Source: an uncultured Bacteroidia bacterium (GTDB taxonomy: Bacteria > Bacteroidota > Bacteroidia > Bacteroidales > F082). Taken from it: DNA of 54,437 nucleotides. Of this stretch, positions 1-8,623 are shown one piece after another (the stretch's first letter is position 1; each line of letters starts with the position of its first letter). The notes below the pieces were generated by a model. It worked only from the letters and a program-made list of their open reading frames with translations. It was not told where the DNA came from and did no database searches. The DNA is taken from NCBI GenBank assembly GCA_902769875.1, contig CACXQV010000024.1, forward strand, positions 1 through 54,437, written 5' to 3'. Made by a program: the position numbers and the translations under genes.

Positions 1-91
1 AAAACGCATTTTTTTTGTTCATAGACTTTGACCTTAGTTTAACCCCTGCAAACATAGGGATTCCCTGAAATCTTAGCCTTATATTTGTCCA

Positions 92-643
92 TTACATCAG
101 AAAATGATAATTAGCAAATAGCAAGGAAACCAGCATCCCGCAAATTGTCATCACAAACAGTGCCCTGGATGACATTTTAAACAGAAATGGAGCAACCAAA
201 TAAAAAACCAACAGTGTAGGAATATACCACTCGTAGGAATAGTTGTATGGCGCAGCAAACATACCATTAAACCACCAACCCAATGTAGTATACCAGCATA
301 TTCCTTGCAAGAAATTGGTTGGATGAGGCCATCCTGTTCTAATACCAACCAAATGAACAAGCAATAGGAAAAAGAAAAATGTCGGAATTATTCTGCGTAA
401 ACGTCTAATAAAAAACGACTTGGAATCATTGTTTTTCTGTAGTGAACAAGACAATCCCATGGCACTTAAAAAGAAAAAAACATCAACACCATGAGAACCA
501 AACGCTACAATATCTCCAACAACAGGAATTCCATAGGCAAATTGCGAATGAAACAAATATATCCAAATAATTGCAAACCCCATAAGCTCTTGCTTGTATT
601 TCAGAACTAAAGATAAATCAAACTTTTGAACATAGTCTTTCAT
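92..643 (-). CDS. Acyltransferase family 3 (OafA-like), short or truncated
   Basis: 183 residues resembling the N-terminal half of the integral-membrane acyltransferase 3 family, which O-acylates surface sugars. An early His (HSQFAYG, near residue 33) is followed by FGSHGVDVFFFLSAMG and the basic run FFIRRLRRIIPTFFFF, all typical of the family, then further hydrophobic segments. Family members usually have about 330 residues, so about half is missing at the C-terminus. The stop lies 92 bases inside the window, so the cut is real and not caused by the window edge. It starts one base after the stop of the next acyltransferase (TGAAATG), so the two are probably translated together. Likely a truncated or decaying gene, though a short functional form cannot be excluded. 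Confidence 0.7.
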   Translation of the reverse strand: MKDYVQKFDLSLVLKYKQELMGFAIIWIYLFHSQFAYGIPVVGDIVAFGSHGVDVFFFLSAMGLSCSLQKNNDSKSFFIRRLRRIIPTFFFFLLLVHLVGIRTGWPHPTNFLQGICWYTTLGWWFNGMFAAPYNYSYEWYIPTLLVFYLVAPFLFKMSSRALFVMTICGMLVSLLFANYHFLM

Positions 644-644
644 T

Positions 645-1628
645 TCATCTACAAAACTTCTTCGTTAATTGTAATTGTAAATGTCCGTAATAACGACATA
701 ATTGCTTCAGCCAATAAGCCAACACTATTGTAATCAACAACACCATTATGATATTCAAAACATAATATTTGGTTACAAACATCATCGACAGCGTTCCAAG
801 TATCAATGGATGATGAACAAGATATACTTCATACGAATATTTGTCCAATACTTCTATTATTCTGGGACATTTCTTAACTTCAATAACTCTCGTCAAAAAA
901 GCTAAAGCAGAAATGGAAAATGCTATTCCTCCAAAAGTATGAAGCAACTGATTCTCAACACCATCTACCAAAACTTTTTCCCAAGTTATGTGACAAGATA
1001 CTACAACTGCAACTGCACCTATAGCACTTGCAAACAACCATTTTTTCTTTTTAGAAAGATTAGAATAAAGATAACCGAATGAGTAGACAAAAAAAGGCAT
1101 AAACAATGTAACATCATATCTTACCAATAACAACTCATACAATGAACACAATACTAGCAAAAAACATACTTTATAAGCAACACCCCTCAAAACTTGTAAA
1201 ATAGGGGTACACAGATAACATAATAATATTGCAGTAACAAACCATAAATGTCCAAGGCCTTTCACTCTTCCACCAAACCATTGTGTAGCAGTTATATAAG
1301 AAATTAGATTGGAAAACTTAACTTCTGTAGTTGTAAAAACCTTATAGCATATAATAAAAACTATTGCAGTTATGACGAACGGAATGTATATTTTCCAAAA
1401 TCTATACTTATACCAATGCACCCAATCTTGAATATCTTTGTGTCCATATAGAAAACCGCTGATGAAAAAAAACACTTGAACTCCAATATTTAATACCCAC
1501 GCCCATTTATTGTCCATTGCCTGAAGTAAATGGCACGCAACAATAGATATAAGAGCTATCACGCGCAAATATGAAATCGCAACACTTTCAGATAAACTTA
1601 ATCTATGCTGGCCTATCACGCAAACCAT
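645..1628 (-). CDS. Acyltransferase family 3 membrane protein
   Basis: 327 residues, the normal length for acyltransferase 3 proteins that transfer acyl groups onto exported polysaccharides at the inner membrane. The N-terminus carries SYLRVIALISIVACHLL, matching the R-x10-H pattern of the family, followed by NIGVQVFFFISGFLYG and the basic YKYRFWKIYIPF. About ten hydrophobic segments follow, and the late HHPLI is typical. Upstream on the same strand are the Fe-S and pyruvyl transferase genes, so it probably decorates the same glycan. The substrate cannot be told from sequence. The region is visibly AT-rich compared with the housekeeping genes further right, as is common for glycan loci. Confidence 0.85.
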   Translation of the reverse strand: MVCVIGQHRLSLSESVAISYLRVIALISIVACHLLQAMDNKWAWVLNIGVQVFFFISGFLYGHKDIQDWVHWYKYRFWKIYIPFVITAIVFIICYKVFTTTEVKFSNLISYITATQWFGGRVKGLGHLWFVTAILLCYLCTPILQVLRGVAYKVCFLLVLCSLYELLLVRYDVTLFMPFFVYSFGYLYSNLSKKKKWLFASAIGAVAVVVSCHITWEKVLVDGVENQLLHTFGGIAFSISALAFLTRVIEVKKCPRIIEVLDKYSYEVYLVHHPLILGTLSMMFVTKYYVLNIIMVLLITIVLAYWLKQLCRYYGHLQLQLTKKFCR

Positions 1629-1741
1629 AGCGCATAAATCTTCAGGATGTTTTCAAAACTCTTTTACCAAAATAACCATTCTAATGACCTCGAACCGTGT
1701 ACTAAAGATTAATAGGATAGTTTTCCATTTAATATTGACTA

Positions 1742-3040
1742 TTATTCTGGCACAATATTATTGAATTTGGCATAAGCATAAGCACAGCCAAGAAAGAACC
1801 ATCTAAATCTAGGCACTTTATCAAGTGTCCTTAACAAGAAATCAGACTGAATCATTTGCTCATATCGCTTACATATTCTTGGTCTTACCACCTTTCTTTG
1901 ATAATCATCTTTGTATTTCTTCAAAGACAATTTATATGCCTTTTGAGGATTGCGTGGATAATATTTGACAAATATCTCTCTTTCTTCTGGCCTGGAAGAA
2001 GGATTTTGAAGCTGCCCATTTCCATTAACTGCCTCTTCCACTGGTCGTTCTTCATAATAGAGATACGATTCACACGCATCTACAAGTTTAAGTCCCTTTT
2101 CCGTAGATGGCATCAATAGTGAAACACCTTCTGTCGAAGGAACTGACTTCCCCTCTAATCCCCAAAAATCAGCAATAGTCACATCACCAATTCGTTTTCG
2201 TTGTGCATAAGGACAATTGTAGCAGTTCTCCCTAAAAATTGTTCCCGCCATAAATGCGGTTATATAATTGTCATTCAAAAACTTTTGTTTTTTCTTTTTA
2301 CGCCTCCCTCCTCGAATAGAAACATTTAATGAGATAAAATTTCCAAAGTCGGGTTCAAACCTTTCTTGGGGATGCTGTTTCTTCCGCCTAAACTCTACAT
2401 AAACTTTATTCTTGTCGACAATGGGATAATCTTTCAATAAATACTCAACATCTTCCCTAAGCAGCTTTTGCGAGGGAACTCCGTGGCAAACAAGATCAAC
2501 CAAATAAAGGTGATCATAATCTTTTCTTAAGAATGCCTTTAAACCCGCAATTTGACAAGGCGTACCCGTGAAAAGAACTTCCCTACCATCAATCAAGTCT
2601 TTTTTCACATCACAATAAATATACCCAATATTGCTCTGCACATATTTACTACCCTTAAGTTTTGACAAATCCTCAATAGAATCTATGCGTCGATGGGCGA
2701 CATCTTTATAGTTCCTTTGCACACATCCATACACAACCCCTCCTCGTTTTACAATCAAATGGGCAAGCACAGAAGAAGCACCTCCACTTGAACTTGTCAT
2801 AAGGTCATCATAATTACGGCTGATGGCAGAGAACGCCTTTAATGGCTCAAATAAACCCAAAGGATGATTGACAGGACAAATGTTGGCACATAATCCACAA
2901 TCAACACAAGCGTTAGTGTCAATACGAGGAAGAACATACCCTAAAGGCATCGTTTCCTCAATACTTATTGCATTATGAGCGCAAATATTCATACATACTG
3001 CACACCCTGTACAATTGTCCTTTTCGCAAATAGTAATCAT
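1742..3040 (-). CDS. Ferredoxin-like protein with F420-hydrogenase beta (FrhB-like) domains
   Basis: 432 residues. The N-terminus holds two 4Fe-4S motifs: CTGCAVCMNIC (residues about 10-20) and CVDCGLCANIC (about 45-55). These are followed by a coenzyme F420 hydrogenase/dehydrogenase beta-subunit region with the typical SSSGGASSVLA, LFTGTPCQIAGL, DLVCHGVPS and NCYNCPYAQRKRIGDVTIADFWG. Proteins of this form are common in Bacteroidota capsule loci next to pyruvyl transferases; their exact reaction is not settled, and a flavin-linked redox step on a sugar is plausible. The start overlaps the stop of the upstream pyruvyl transferase by 4 bases (ATGA), indicating translational coupling. Confidence 0.88.
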   Translation of the reverse strand: MITICEKDNCTGCAVCMNICAHNAISIEETMPLGYVLPRIDTNACVDCGLCANICPVNHPLGLFEPLKAFSAISRNYDDLMTSSSGGASSVLAHLIVKRGGVVYGCVQRNYKDVAHRRIDSIEDLSKLKGSKYVQSNIGYIYCDVKKDLIDGREVLFTGTPCQIAGLKAFLRKDYDHLYLVDLVCHGVPSQKLLREDVEYLLKDYPIVDKNKVYVEFRRKKQHPQERFEPDFGNFISLNVSIRGGRRKKKKQKFLNDNYITAFMAGTIFRENCYNCPYAQRKRIGDVTIADFWGLEGKSVPSTEGVSLLMPSTEKGLKLVDACESYLYYEERPVEEAVNGNGQLQNPSSRPEEREIFVKYYPRNPQKAYKLSLKKYKDDYQRKVVRPRICKRYEQMIQSDFLLRTLDKVPRFRWFFLGCAYAYAKFNNIVPE

Positions 3041-4143
3041 TCGGAAAGTGCTTTTCTTAAATAATTAACGGATTTTTCTCGCCATTTAGCAAGATTCCTA
3101 TTAACCACTTCGTAATCAATCGGCACAATATAAGATTCAAATAATTCCTGTTCATCCCAAAACCTTCCCCCTATTCCGGTTATACTAAACAGATTGTTCA
3201 AACGTTCATTCTGATTACTTCCTTCTGTCCCCTTGAAACGCTTAAACGTTATGAATTCTTTTTCATATAGAATGCTGAAAATTGTACCATGAAACGAATC
3301 TGTCAAAACAAATGAAGCATCCCTAAAAGCACTAACAAATTGAGATGGACCCGCTGCCAGCATCATATCTGCATACCGAGAATATTCTTCGTTGTTGGAA
3401 AAAAAATACAATTGTAGATTATTCTTTTTTGCAAAAGAACGGGCAAATTGCAAATAAGCCTCGTTGAATGATAAAAGATAACAAAGAACAAATGTCGATT
3501 TTGACCTTCTTTTGTCAGCAATGCTCTGCCATTCCTTGGATGTCAGCAATAATGTAGGATCGAGTACAACTTCTATTTCATTTTGGACGAAAGATTTCAG
3601 CAATCTTTTTCCAGCCTCTTCTCTAACCGAAATATGACTAAAGTCCTTTAGAAACTCTGAAACTGGCTCTTTGTATTCTTCGGGATAGTGGTCTGAATTG
3701 ATAGAAGCTGCATAACTAATTTTCTTTTTGGTAACGAAGTCAAGATAATAATACGGCTTAAAAACCTCTTTTGTCGGAGCCCAAATTTGGTCACTACCTG
3801 CTATAAAAATACCATACCTTTGATTTAGTTCCTCAATTTGTTTAAAACTATTGTCAATTACCAAATGCTTTCTTCTGAACTTTTTATATTGCCTTTCTAT
3901 TTGTAGTTTTCTTTTATTTGGTCGTATTAACCATTGTTTCATAAAAGACTTTACACGTTTGCTTAAAGGAAGTGTCCGTTCATAAAGATCAGTAGGATTA
4001 CCATACGGATACACTATTCTTTCATCATCTATTATCGCATTGTTATAGCCCAATCTCCGAACAACTTGTTGCAAAGCATATGCTTGCAGATATGAACCAT
4101 AATTAAGCCAAGTAATCCATGTAACAGTAGCTGTATCCTTCAT
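3037..4143 (-). CDS. Polysaccharide pyruvyl transferase family protein
   Basis: 368 residues of the WcaK/CsaB-like family, which adds pyruvate ketals from phosphoenolpyruvate to surface glycans. Visible family features are the early NYGSYLQAYALQ, the mid FIAGSDQIW, the ISVREEAG segment after the conserved SYAAS, the VLDPTLLL motif, and the late VLTDSFHGTIFS near residue 280. Length is normal. It overlaps the downstream ferredoxin/FrhB-like gene by 4 bases, and the pair is a recurrent unit in Bacteroidota capsule loci. In some pairs the pyruvyl transferase-like fold may have another transferase role, so the substrate is left open. Confidence 0.88.
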   Translation of the reverse strand: MKDTATVTWITWLNYGSYLQAYALQQVVRRLGYNNAIIDDERIVYPYGNPTDLYERTLPLSKRVKSFMKQWLIRPNKRKLQIERQYKKFRRKHLVIDNSFKQIEELNQRYGIFIAGSDQIWAPTKEVFKPYYYLDFVTKKKISYAASINSDHYPEEYKEPVSEFLKDFSHISVREEAGKRLLKSFVQNEIEVVLDPTLLLTSKEWQSIADKRRSKSTFVLCYLLSFNEAYLQFARSFAKKNNLQLYFFSNNEEYSRYADMMLAAGPSQFVSAFRDASFVLTDSFHGTIFSILYEKEFITFKRFKGTEGSNQNERLNNLFSITGIGGRFWDEQELFESYIVPIDYEVVNRNLAKWREKSVNYLRKALSE

Positions 4144-4188
4144 ACAATGGTCTCTTGAACAACAACCAGATTTGTTTTTATACTTTTC

Positions 4189-5730
4189 TCACTCCACCCG
4201 CCAATCATCAATACACCTTTTCTTGGTAGAAAAATTCACGCCGATCTTGAACAGTTTGCGCGGGTCGGCGGCAAATGGCTTGGCATAGCCTTTCTCCTCT
4301 ATTTGCTTCAAGGCGAGGTCGGCACTTTGGTCGATCTTCAACTCGAAGATGTAGATGTAGTCTTTCGTTTGCACCAAAATGTCCATTCTTCCATTGGTGG
4401 TATGGCGTTCCACCTCCACATATAGACCCAACAGTGCGAAGAACACATACACCGCATTGTGGAAATACAGTTCCTTGTCGCCCATCAGCGCATAGTCGCC
4501 GTTGGAGAAAAAGGCTTCCATTCGGCGCATAAAGCCTTCCGCATCACCCCTCTCCACTTCTTCTACAAACATTTCGATTGAGAACAAGGAATTGTTTTCG
4601 TTCTTGGGGGCATAATAAGGCACCAAATACTTGACAAAACCCTCGCGAACCTCCCTGTTCGGGAATCCCAACCTATAGGTCTTGAAGCGCGAATCGTAAT
4701 CCTTGATGGTCAGATAGCCACTTTGGTAAAGCAAGGGCAACGGGTTCTCGTCCATAATGTCGATGGAATTGAGCGTGTCCGCCGACAGTTTCTCCTCCGT
4801 CATCTCATCCAACCTGTAGTTCGTCTTCTGGAGTTGATGCACAAGGAATGTCGGCGTTCCAGTCTCGAACCAGTAGTCACGGAACTGCAGACTCGCAAGT
4901 GTGTTAAGAACGCTAAACGGATTGTAAATTCCTTCCGTCCCACTCTCAAAATGGTAGCCATCGAAGTCTCGCTTCAAGCGGGCATAACACTGTTCTTTGC
5001 TCAAACCATTCGATTCGGCCAAATCTTCGACACTGGTGTCGAATTGAGTGTGCAAATCCTTTTCGGTAATGCCACAAATTGATATGTATCTTCTGTCAAA
5101 CGAAATGTCAATCAAATTGTTCAAGTCGCTGAAAACGCTCACCTTGCCGAATTTGGTCACACCGGTCAAGAAAGCAAAACGGATGTAGCGATCGCACGAC
5201 TTCAGAGCTCCATAAAACGCCTTGAGCGTTCCTCTGTAAGCCTCCTGCAAAGTCGCATTGCCAATAGCCTGAAGCATAGGCTTGTCGTATTCGTCCACCA
5301 ATATCACCACACGCTTGCCCGTACATTCAAAAGTCCTCCCAATCACACCCTCAAACCTCGTGCTGAGCGATTTCTCATTGGGATTGCTCCCATATTTCGC
5401 CTCCCAATTCGACAATGCAAGGTTCAACTTGTTTTCCAAGGCTTCCACCGTATCATACTTTTCGGTGTTCAAGTCCAAATGGAAGATGGGATGCCGCTCC
5501 CATTTGTCCTCCAACTTGGCGACGGCAAGACCCTCAAACAGTTCCTTCTCGCCTTGGAAATAAGCCTCCAAGGTAGAAAGCAGCAACGACTTACCAAACC
5601 TACGAGGACGTGAAAGGAAATAGTATTTCCCCTCAGCAACAAGTTTGTGCATCAAGGCGGTCTTGTCGACATAGACATAGCCGTCTCGCCTAACTTCGCC
5701 AAAATTCTGTATGCCAATGGGATATTTCAT
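4189..5730 (-). CDS. AAA-ATPase-like / PD-(D/E)XK nuclease-domain protein, copy A
   Basis: 513 residues from the ATG that gives MKYPIGIQNF, the conserved N-terminus of the family. An AAA-ATPase_like domain has Walker A in SRPRRFGKSLLLS (residues about 40-52) and Walker B in VVILVDEYDKP (141-151). The C-terminus carries a PDDEXK_9 nuclease fold with RMDILVQ...IFELK (448-464). Such genes are multicopy in Bacteroidales and often sit in mobile or glycan loci; no physiological role is firmly known. It lies in tandem with copy B, and both lie between the exporter permease and the pyruvyl transferase. Residues 285-513 are nearly identical to copy B, while 1-284 are much more diverged. Confidence 0.85.
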   Translation of the reverse strand: MKYPIGIQNFGEVRRDGYVYVDKTALMHKLVAEGKYYFLSRPRRFGKSLLLSTLEAYFQGEKELFEGLAVAKLEDKWERHPIFHLDLNTEKYDTVEALENKLNLALSNWEAKYGSNPNEKSLSTRFEGVIGRTFECTGKRVVILVDEYDKPMLQAIGNATLQEAYRGTLKAFYGALKSCDRYIRFAFLTGVTKFGKVSVFSDLNNLIDISFDRRYISICGITEKDLHTQFDTSVEDLAESNGLSKEQCYARLKRDFDGYHFESGTEGIYNPFSVLNTLASLQFRDYWFETGTPTFLVHQLQKTNYRLDEMTEEKLSADTLNSIDIMDENPLPLLYQSGYLTIKDYDSRFKTYRLGFPNREVREGFVKYLVPYYAPKNENNSLFSIEMFVEEVERGDAEGFMRRMEAFFSNGDYALMGDKELYFHNAVYVFFALLGLYVEVERHTTNGRMDILVQTKDYIYIFELKIDQSADLALKQIEEKGYAKPFAADPRKLFKIGVNFSTKKRCIDDWRVE

Positions 5731-5815
5731 AATATCGAAAACCAACAACTCCTAATTATCAATTTTCAACTTCTAACTACTTTACATCGTGTATCCACAA
5801 AACCTCTACTCCACC

Positions 5816-7357
5816 TCACTCCACTCTCCAATCGTCAATGCATCTCTTTTCGGTAGAGAAATTCAAGCCGATCTTGAACAGTTTGCGCGGGTCGGCGGCA
5901 AATGGCTTGGCGTAGCCCTTTTCCTCTATCTGCTTCATAGCGGCATCGGCACTTTGGTCGATTTTCAACTCAAAAATGTAGATGTAGTCTTTCGTCTGAA
6001 CCAGAATGTCCATTCGTCCGTTGGTGGTGTGGCGTTCCACCTCGACATATAGACCCAACAGCGAGAAGAACACATACACCGCATTGTGGAAATACAGTTC
6101 CTTGTCGCCCATCAGAGCATAGTCGCCGTTGGCGAAAAAGGCTTCCATACGGCGCATAAAGCCTTCTGCATCGCCCCTCTCCACTTCTTCTACAAACATT
6201 TCTATCGAGAACAAGGAATTGTTTTCGTTCTTGGGGGCATAATAAGGCACCAAATACTTGACAAAACCCTCGCGGACCTCCCTGTTCGGGAATCCCAACC
6301 TATAAGTCTTGAAGCGCGTATCGTAATCCTTGATGGTCAGATAGCCACTCTGGTAAAGCAAAGGCAACGGGTTCTCGTCCATAATGTCGATGGAGTTGAG
6401 CGTGTCCGCCGACAGTTTCTCCTCCGTCATCTCATCCAACCTATAGTTGGTTTTCTGGAGTTGATGCACAAGGAATGTCGGCGTTCCGGTCTCGAACCAA
6501 TAGTCATTATAGACTCTGTAAGCCAAGGTGTTCAACATACTGAAAGGATTGAATATGCCCTCGCTGTTCGGATAGAAATGGTATCCGTCATAATTGGTTT
6601 TCAAATGGGTATAGCACTCATCCTTCGTTTCGCCATTGGCCTCTGCCAACTGCGACACACCCTCGTCCAACTGTTCGTGCAACTCTTGCTCGGTGATACC
6701 ACAAATGGCAGCATACTGAGGCAAAACTGATATGTCAATCAAATTGTTCAAGTCGCTGAAAACGCTCACTTTACCAAACTTCGTCACACCCGTAAGAAAT
6801 GCAAAACGGATGTAGCGGTCGCAGGTCTTCAGCACACCGTAGAATGCCTTCAACATACTACGATAGGCATCCTGCAATGCTTTGTTGCCAATGGTTTGCA
6901 ACAACGGCTTGTCATATTCATCCACGAGGATGACCACGCGCTTGCCAGTCTGCTCAAATGCGTTTTCGATGACATGCAGGAATCGCTCTTCATTCGCTCT
7001 ATCCTTGTATTCATCGCCATAGCGTTTCTCCCACTTCTCCAAATGGCGGTTCAGCTCGGCACTCAGCGACGACTCATCCTTGTATTCGCGGCTGTTCAAG
7101 TCCAAATGAAGGATGGGATGCACCGTCCATTCCTTTTCCAAGTCACACACCGCCAGTCCTTCAAAAAGTTCCTTCTCCCCGCCAAAAAAGGCCTCGAAAG
7201 TGGAGAGCAACAACGACTTGCCGAAACGCCTCGGACGCGAAAGGAAATAGTATTTCCCCTCCGAAATCATCTTGTAAGCCAAAGCGGTCTTATCGACATA
7301 CACATAGCCGTCCCTCCTGACTTCGCCAAAATTCTGTATGCCAATGGGATATTTCAT
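5816..7357 (-). CDS. AAA-ATPase-like / PD-(D/E)XK nuclease-domain protein, copy B
   Basis: 513 residues, colinear with copy A without gaps. It has the same start (MKYPIGIQNF), Walker A (RPRRFGKS), Walker B (VVILVDEYDKP) and C-terminal nuclease motif (RMDILVQ...FELK). By my count it differs from copy A at about 92 of the first 284 positions but at only 7 of the last 229. The flank upstream of each copy also shares a short sequence (AATTGAT..TTAGGAGTT on the minus strand), which may mark the duplicated unit or be a common intergenic word repeat. No promoter of the TAnnTTTG type is visible just upstream, so it may be read from the permease gene. Confidence 0.85.
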   Translation of the reverse strand: MKYPIGIQNFGEVRRDGYVYVDKTALAYKMISEGKYYFLSRPRRFGKSLLLSTFEAFFGGEKELFEGLAVCDLEKEWTVHPILHLDLNSREYKDESSLSAELNRHLEKWEKRYGDEYKDRANEERFLHVIENAFEQTGKRVVILVDEYDKPLLQTIGNKALQDAYRSMLKAFYGVLKTCDRYIRFAFLTGVTKFGKVSVFSDLNNLIDISVLPQYAAICGITEQELHEQLDEGVSQLAEANGETKDECYTHLKTNYDGYHFYPNSEGIFNPFSMLNTLAYRVYNDYWFETGTPTFLVHQLQKTNYRLDEMTEEKLSADTLNSIDIMDENPLPLLYQSGYLTIKDYDTRFKTYRLGFPNREVREGFVKYLVPYYAPKNENNSLFSIEMFVEEVERGDAEGFMRRMEAFFANGDYALMGDKELYFHNAVYVFFSLLGLYVEVERHTTNGRMDILVQTKDYIYIFELKIDQSADAAMKQIEEKGYAKPFAADPRKLFKIGLNFSTEKRCIDDWRVE

Positions 7358-7537
7358 TATTAGGGGATTTCTTTTTATCAAGAATTTGAGAATTATTATT
7401 TCTCTGATTATTGGAATTTTAAGGAAACCGAAAAATTCAACGTAGTTAATTTGGAGACCATAATTGAAAGCAATTATTGGAAGTCGCCATTACCGTACCG
7501 AGAACCAATAACTCCTAACCATCAATTCCTGAACACA

Positions 7538-8419
7538 TTATACCGTATCCATGAAGCTCTTTTGCACCTTGTTGAAAATCAAGATACCGACGACCAAAAC
7601 AACGACCATAAAGGCAAAACTATAGGCCAACCATCCCCAACCCATGAACTCGCCGGCGCCCAAGGCTCCATACTTGAAAGTTTCAATGACAGGAGTAACA
7701 GGATTGAGTGACATAATGAGTCTTAAGTCGAATCCTTTTACCTCTTTTCCTGTCACTTGACTCAATGGATAAACAATAGGCGTGGCATACATCCACAACG
7801 ACACAAAGAAAGAGAAAAGAATCTGCAAGTCGCGATATTTCGTGGTCATTGATGAAATGATGATGCCGAAGCCAAGTCCCAAACCAGCCATCATCACCAC
7901 CAACAACGGAAACAGCAGCAGATACCAATTGGGGCTGGGTGCCTGGCCGATGAAGGCATAATAAAGGTACACCACCACAAACAAGCCCATCTGGATACCG
8001 AAACGGACCAAATTGCTGATGACACTTGCCAACGGCATAATCAGTCGCGGGAAATACACTTTGCCGAAGATGCCGGCATTTGAAACGAAGGTGTTGGACG
8101 CACTTCCCAAACAAGAAGAAAAATAGCCCCATAAGGCAACGCCGCTCAAATAGAACAAGGGCTGCGGGATGCCGTCGGTGGGGATGCCAGCGATGCCGCC
8201 AAACACCACCATATACATAATGACGGTGAAAGCGGGCTGGATAAACCACCACAAAGGCCCCAAAATGGTTTGCTTGTACGCCACCGTGATGGTGCGATGA
8301 ACAAAAATCGTCAACAAATCACGATAGTCCCATATTTCCTTCAAATTCACCTCGAAAAGCTTGTTCCGAGGCTTGATGATAGTGGTCCAATTCTCTTTTT
8401 CTATTGTAGATTGTGCCAT
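7538..8419 (-). CDS. ABC-2 type polysaccharide export permease (Wzm/TagG-like)
   Basis: 293 residues from the ATG giving MAQSTIEK; a TTG two codons upstream is less likely. Six hydrophobic spans, the cytoplasmic N-terminal helix ending in YKQTILGPLWWFIQP, the LGSASNTFVSN..FGKVYFPR loop and the late MYATPIVYP and NPVTPVIETF segments are classic for O-antigen and teichoic acid exporters. It would move an undecaprenyl-linked glycan across the inner membrane together with an ATPase (Wzt). No Wzt lies next to it; the two AAA/PD-(D/E)XK genes occupy that place, and neither is an ABC ATPase. It has its own promoter at 8567-8574 and a leader of roughly 140 bases. Confidence 0.9.
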   Translation of the reverse strand: MAQSTIEKENWTTIIKPRNKLFEVNLKEIWDYRDLLTIFVHRTITVAYKQTILGPLWWFIQPAFTVIMYMVVFGGIAGIPTDGIPQPLFYLSGVALWGYFSSCLGSASNTFVSNAGIFGKVYFPRLIMPLASVISNLVRFGIQMGLFVVVYLYYAFIGQAPSPNWYLLLFPLLVVMMAGLGLGFGIIISSMTTKYRDLQILFSFFVSLWMYATPIVYPLSQVTGKEVKGFDLRLIMSLNPVTPVIETFKYGALGAGEFMGWGWLAYSFAFMVVVLVVGILIFNKVQKSFMDTV

Positions 8420-8566
8420 TTCCAAGAATGATTAAATTACATAGCTTCGCTATTCTGACTCCCATTAAAACACCTTAATTAGCTCAAAACAAGTTGTTTA
8501 CGAGAGTCTCCATCAAATCGTGGCGCTTCATTGCCAACGCAGGGCATACCTGCCCATTTCAACCCG

Positions 8567-8574
8567 CAAAGATA
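8567..8574 (-). promoter_or_regulatory. Promoter -7 element, exporter permease
   Basis: Minus-strand TATCTTTG fits the Bacteroidota -7 consensus TAnnTTTG and is followed by CGGG. It lies just past the stop of the sugar transferase gene and about 150 bases before the permease start, so the permease can be expressed separately from the upstream sugar genes. The 198-base gap (8426-8623) otherwise shows nothing I can name. Confidence 0.6.
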
Positions 8575-8623
8575 GTTGATTTTTCAATACGAACAGCAAA
8601 AAATAACATTAAATTTTTCTCTT

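Noticed and set aside
5731-5815. Decayed copy of the permease gene end between the two AAA/PD-(D/E)XK genes
   Set aside because: There is a faint match (GGATAC...TAA, then TTAGGAGTT) to the end of the permease gene and its flank, but it is too short to separate from the common intergenic word repeats.
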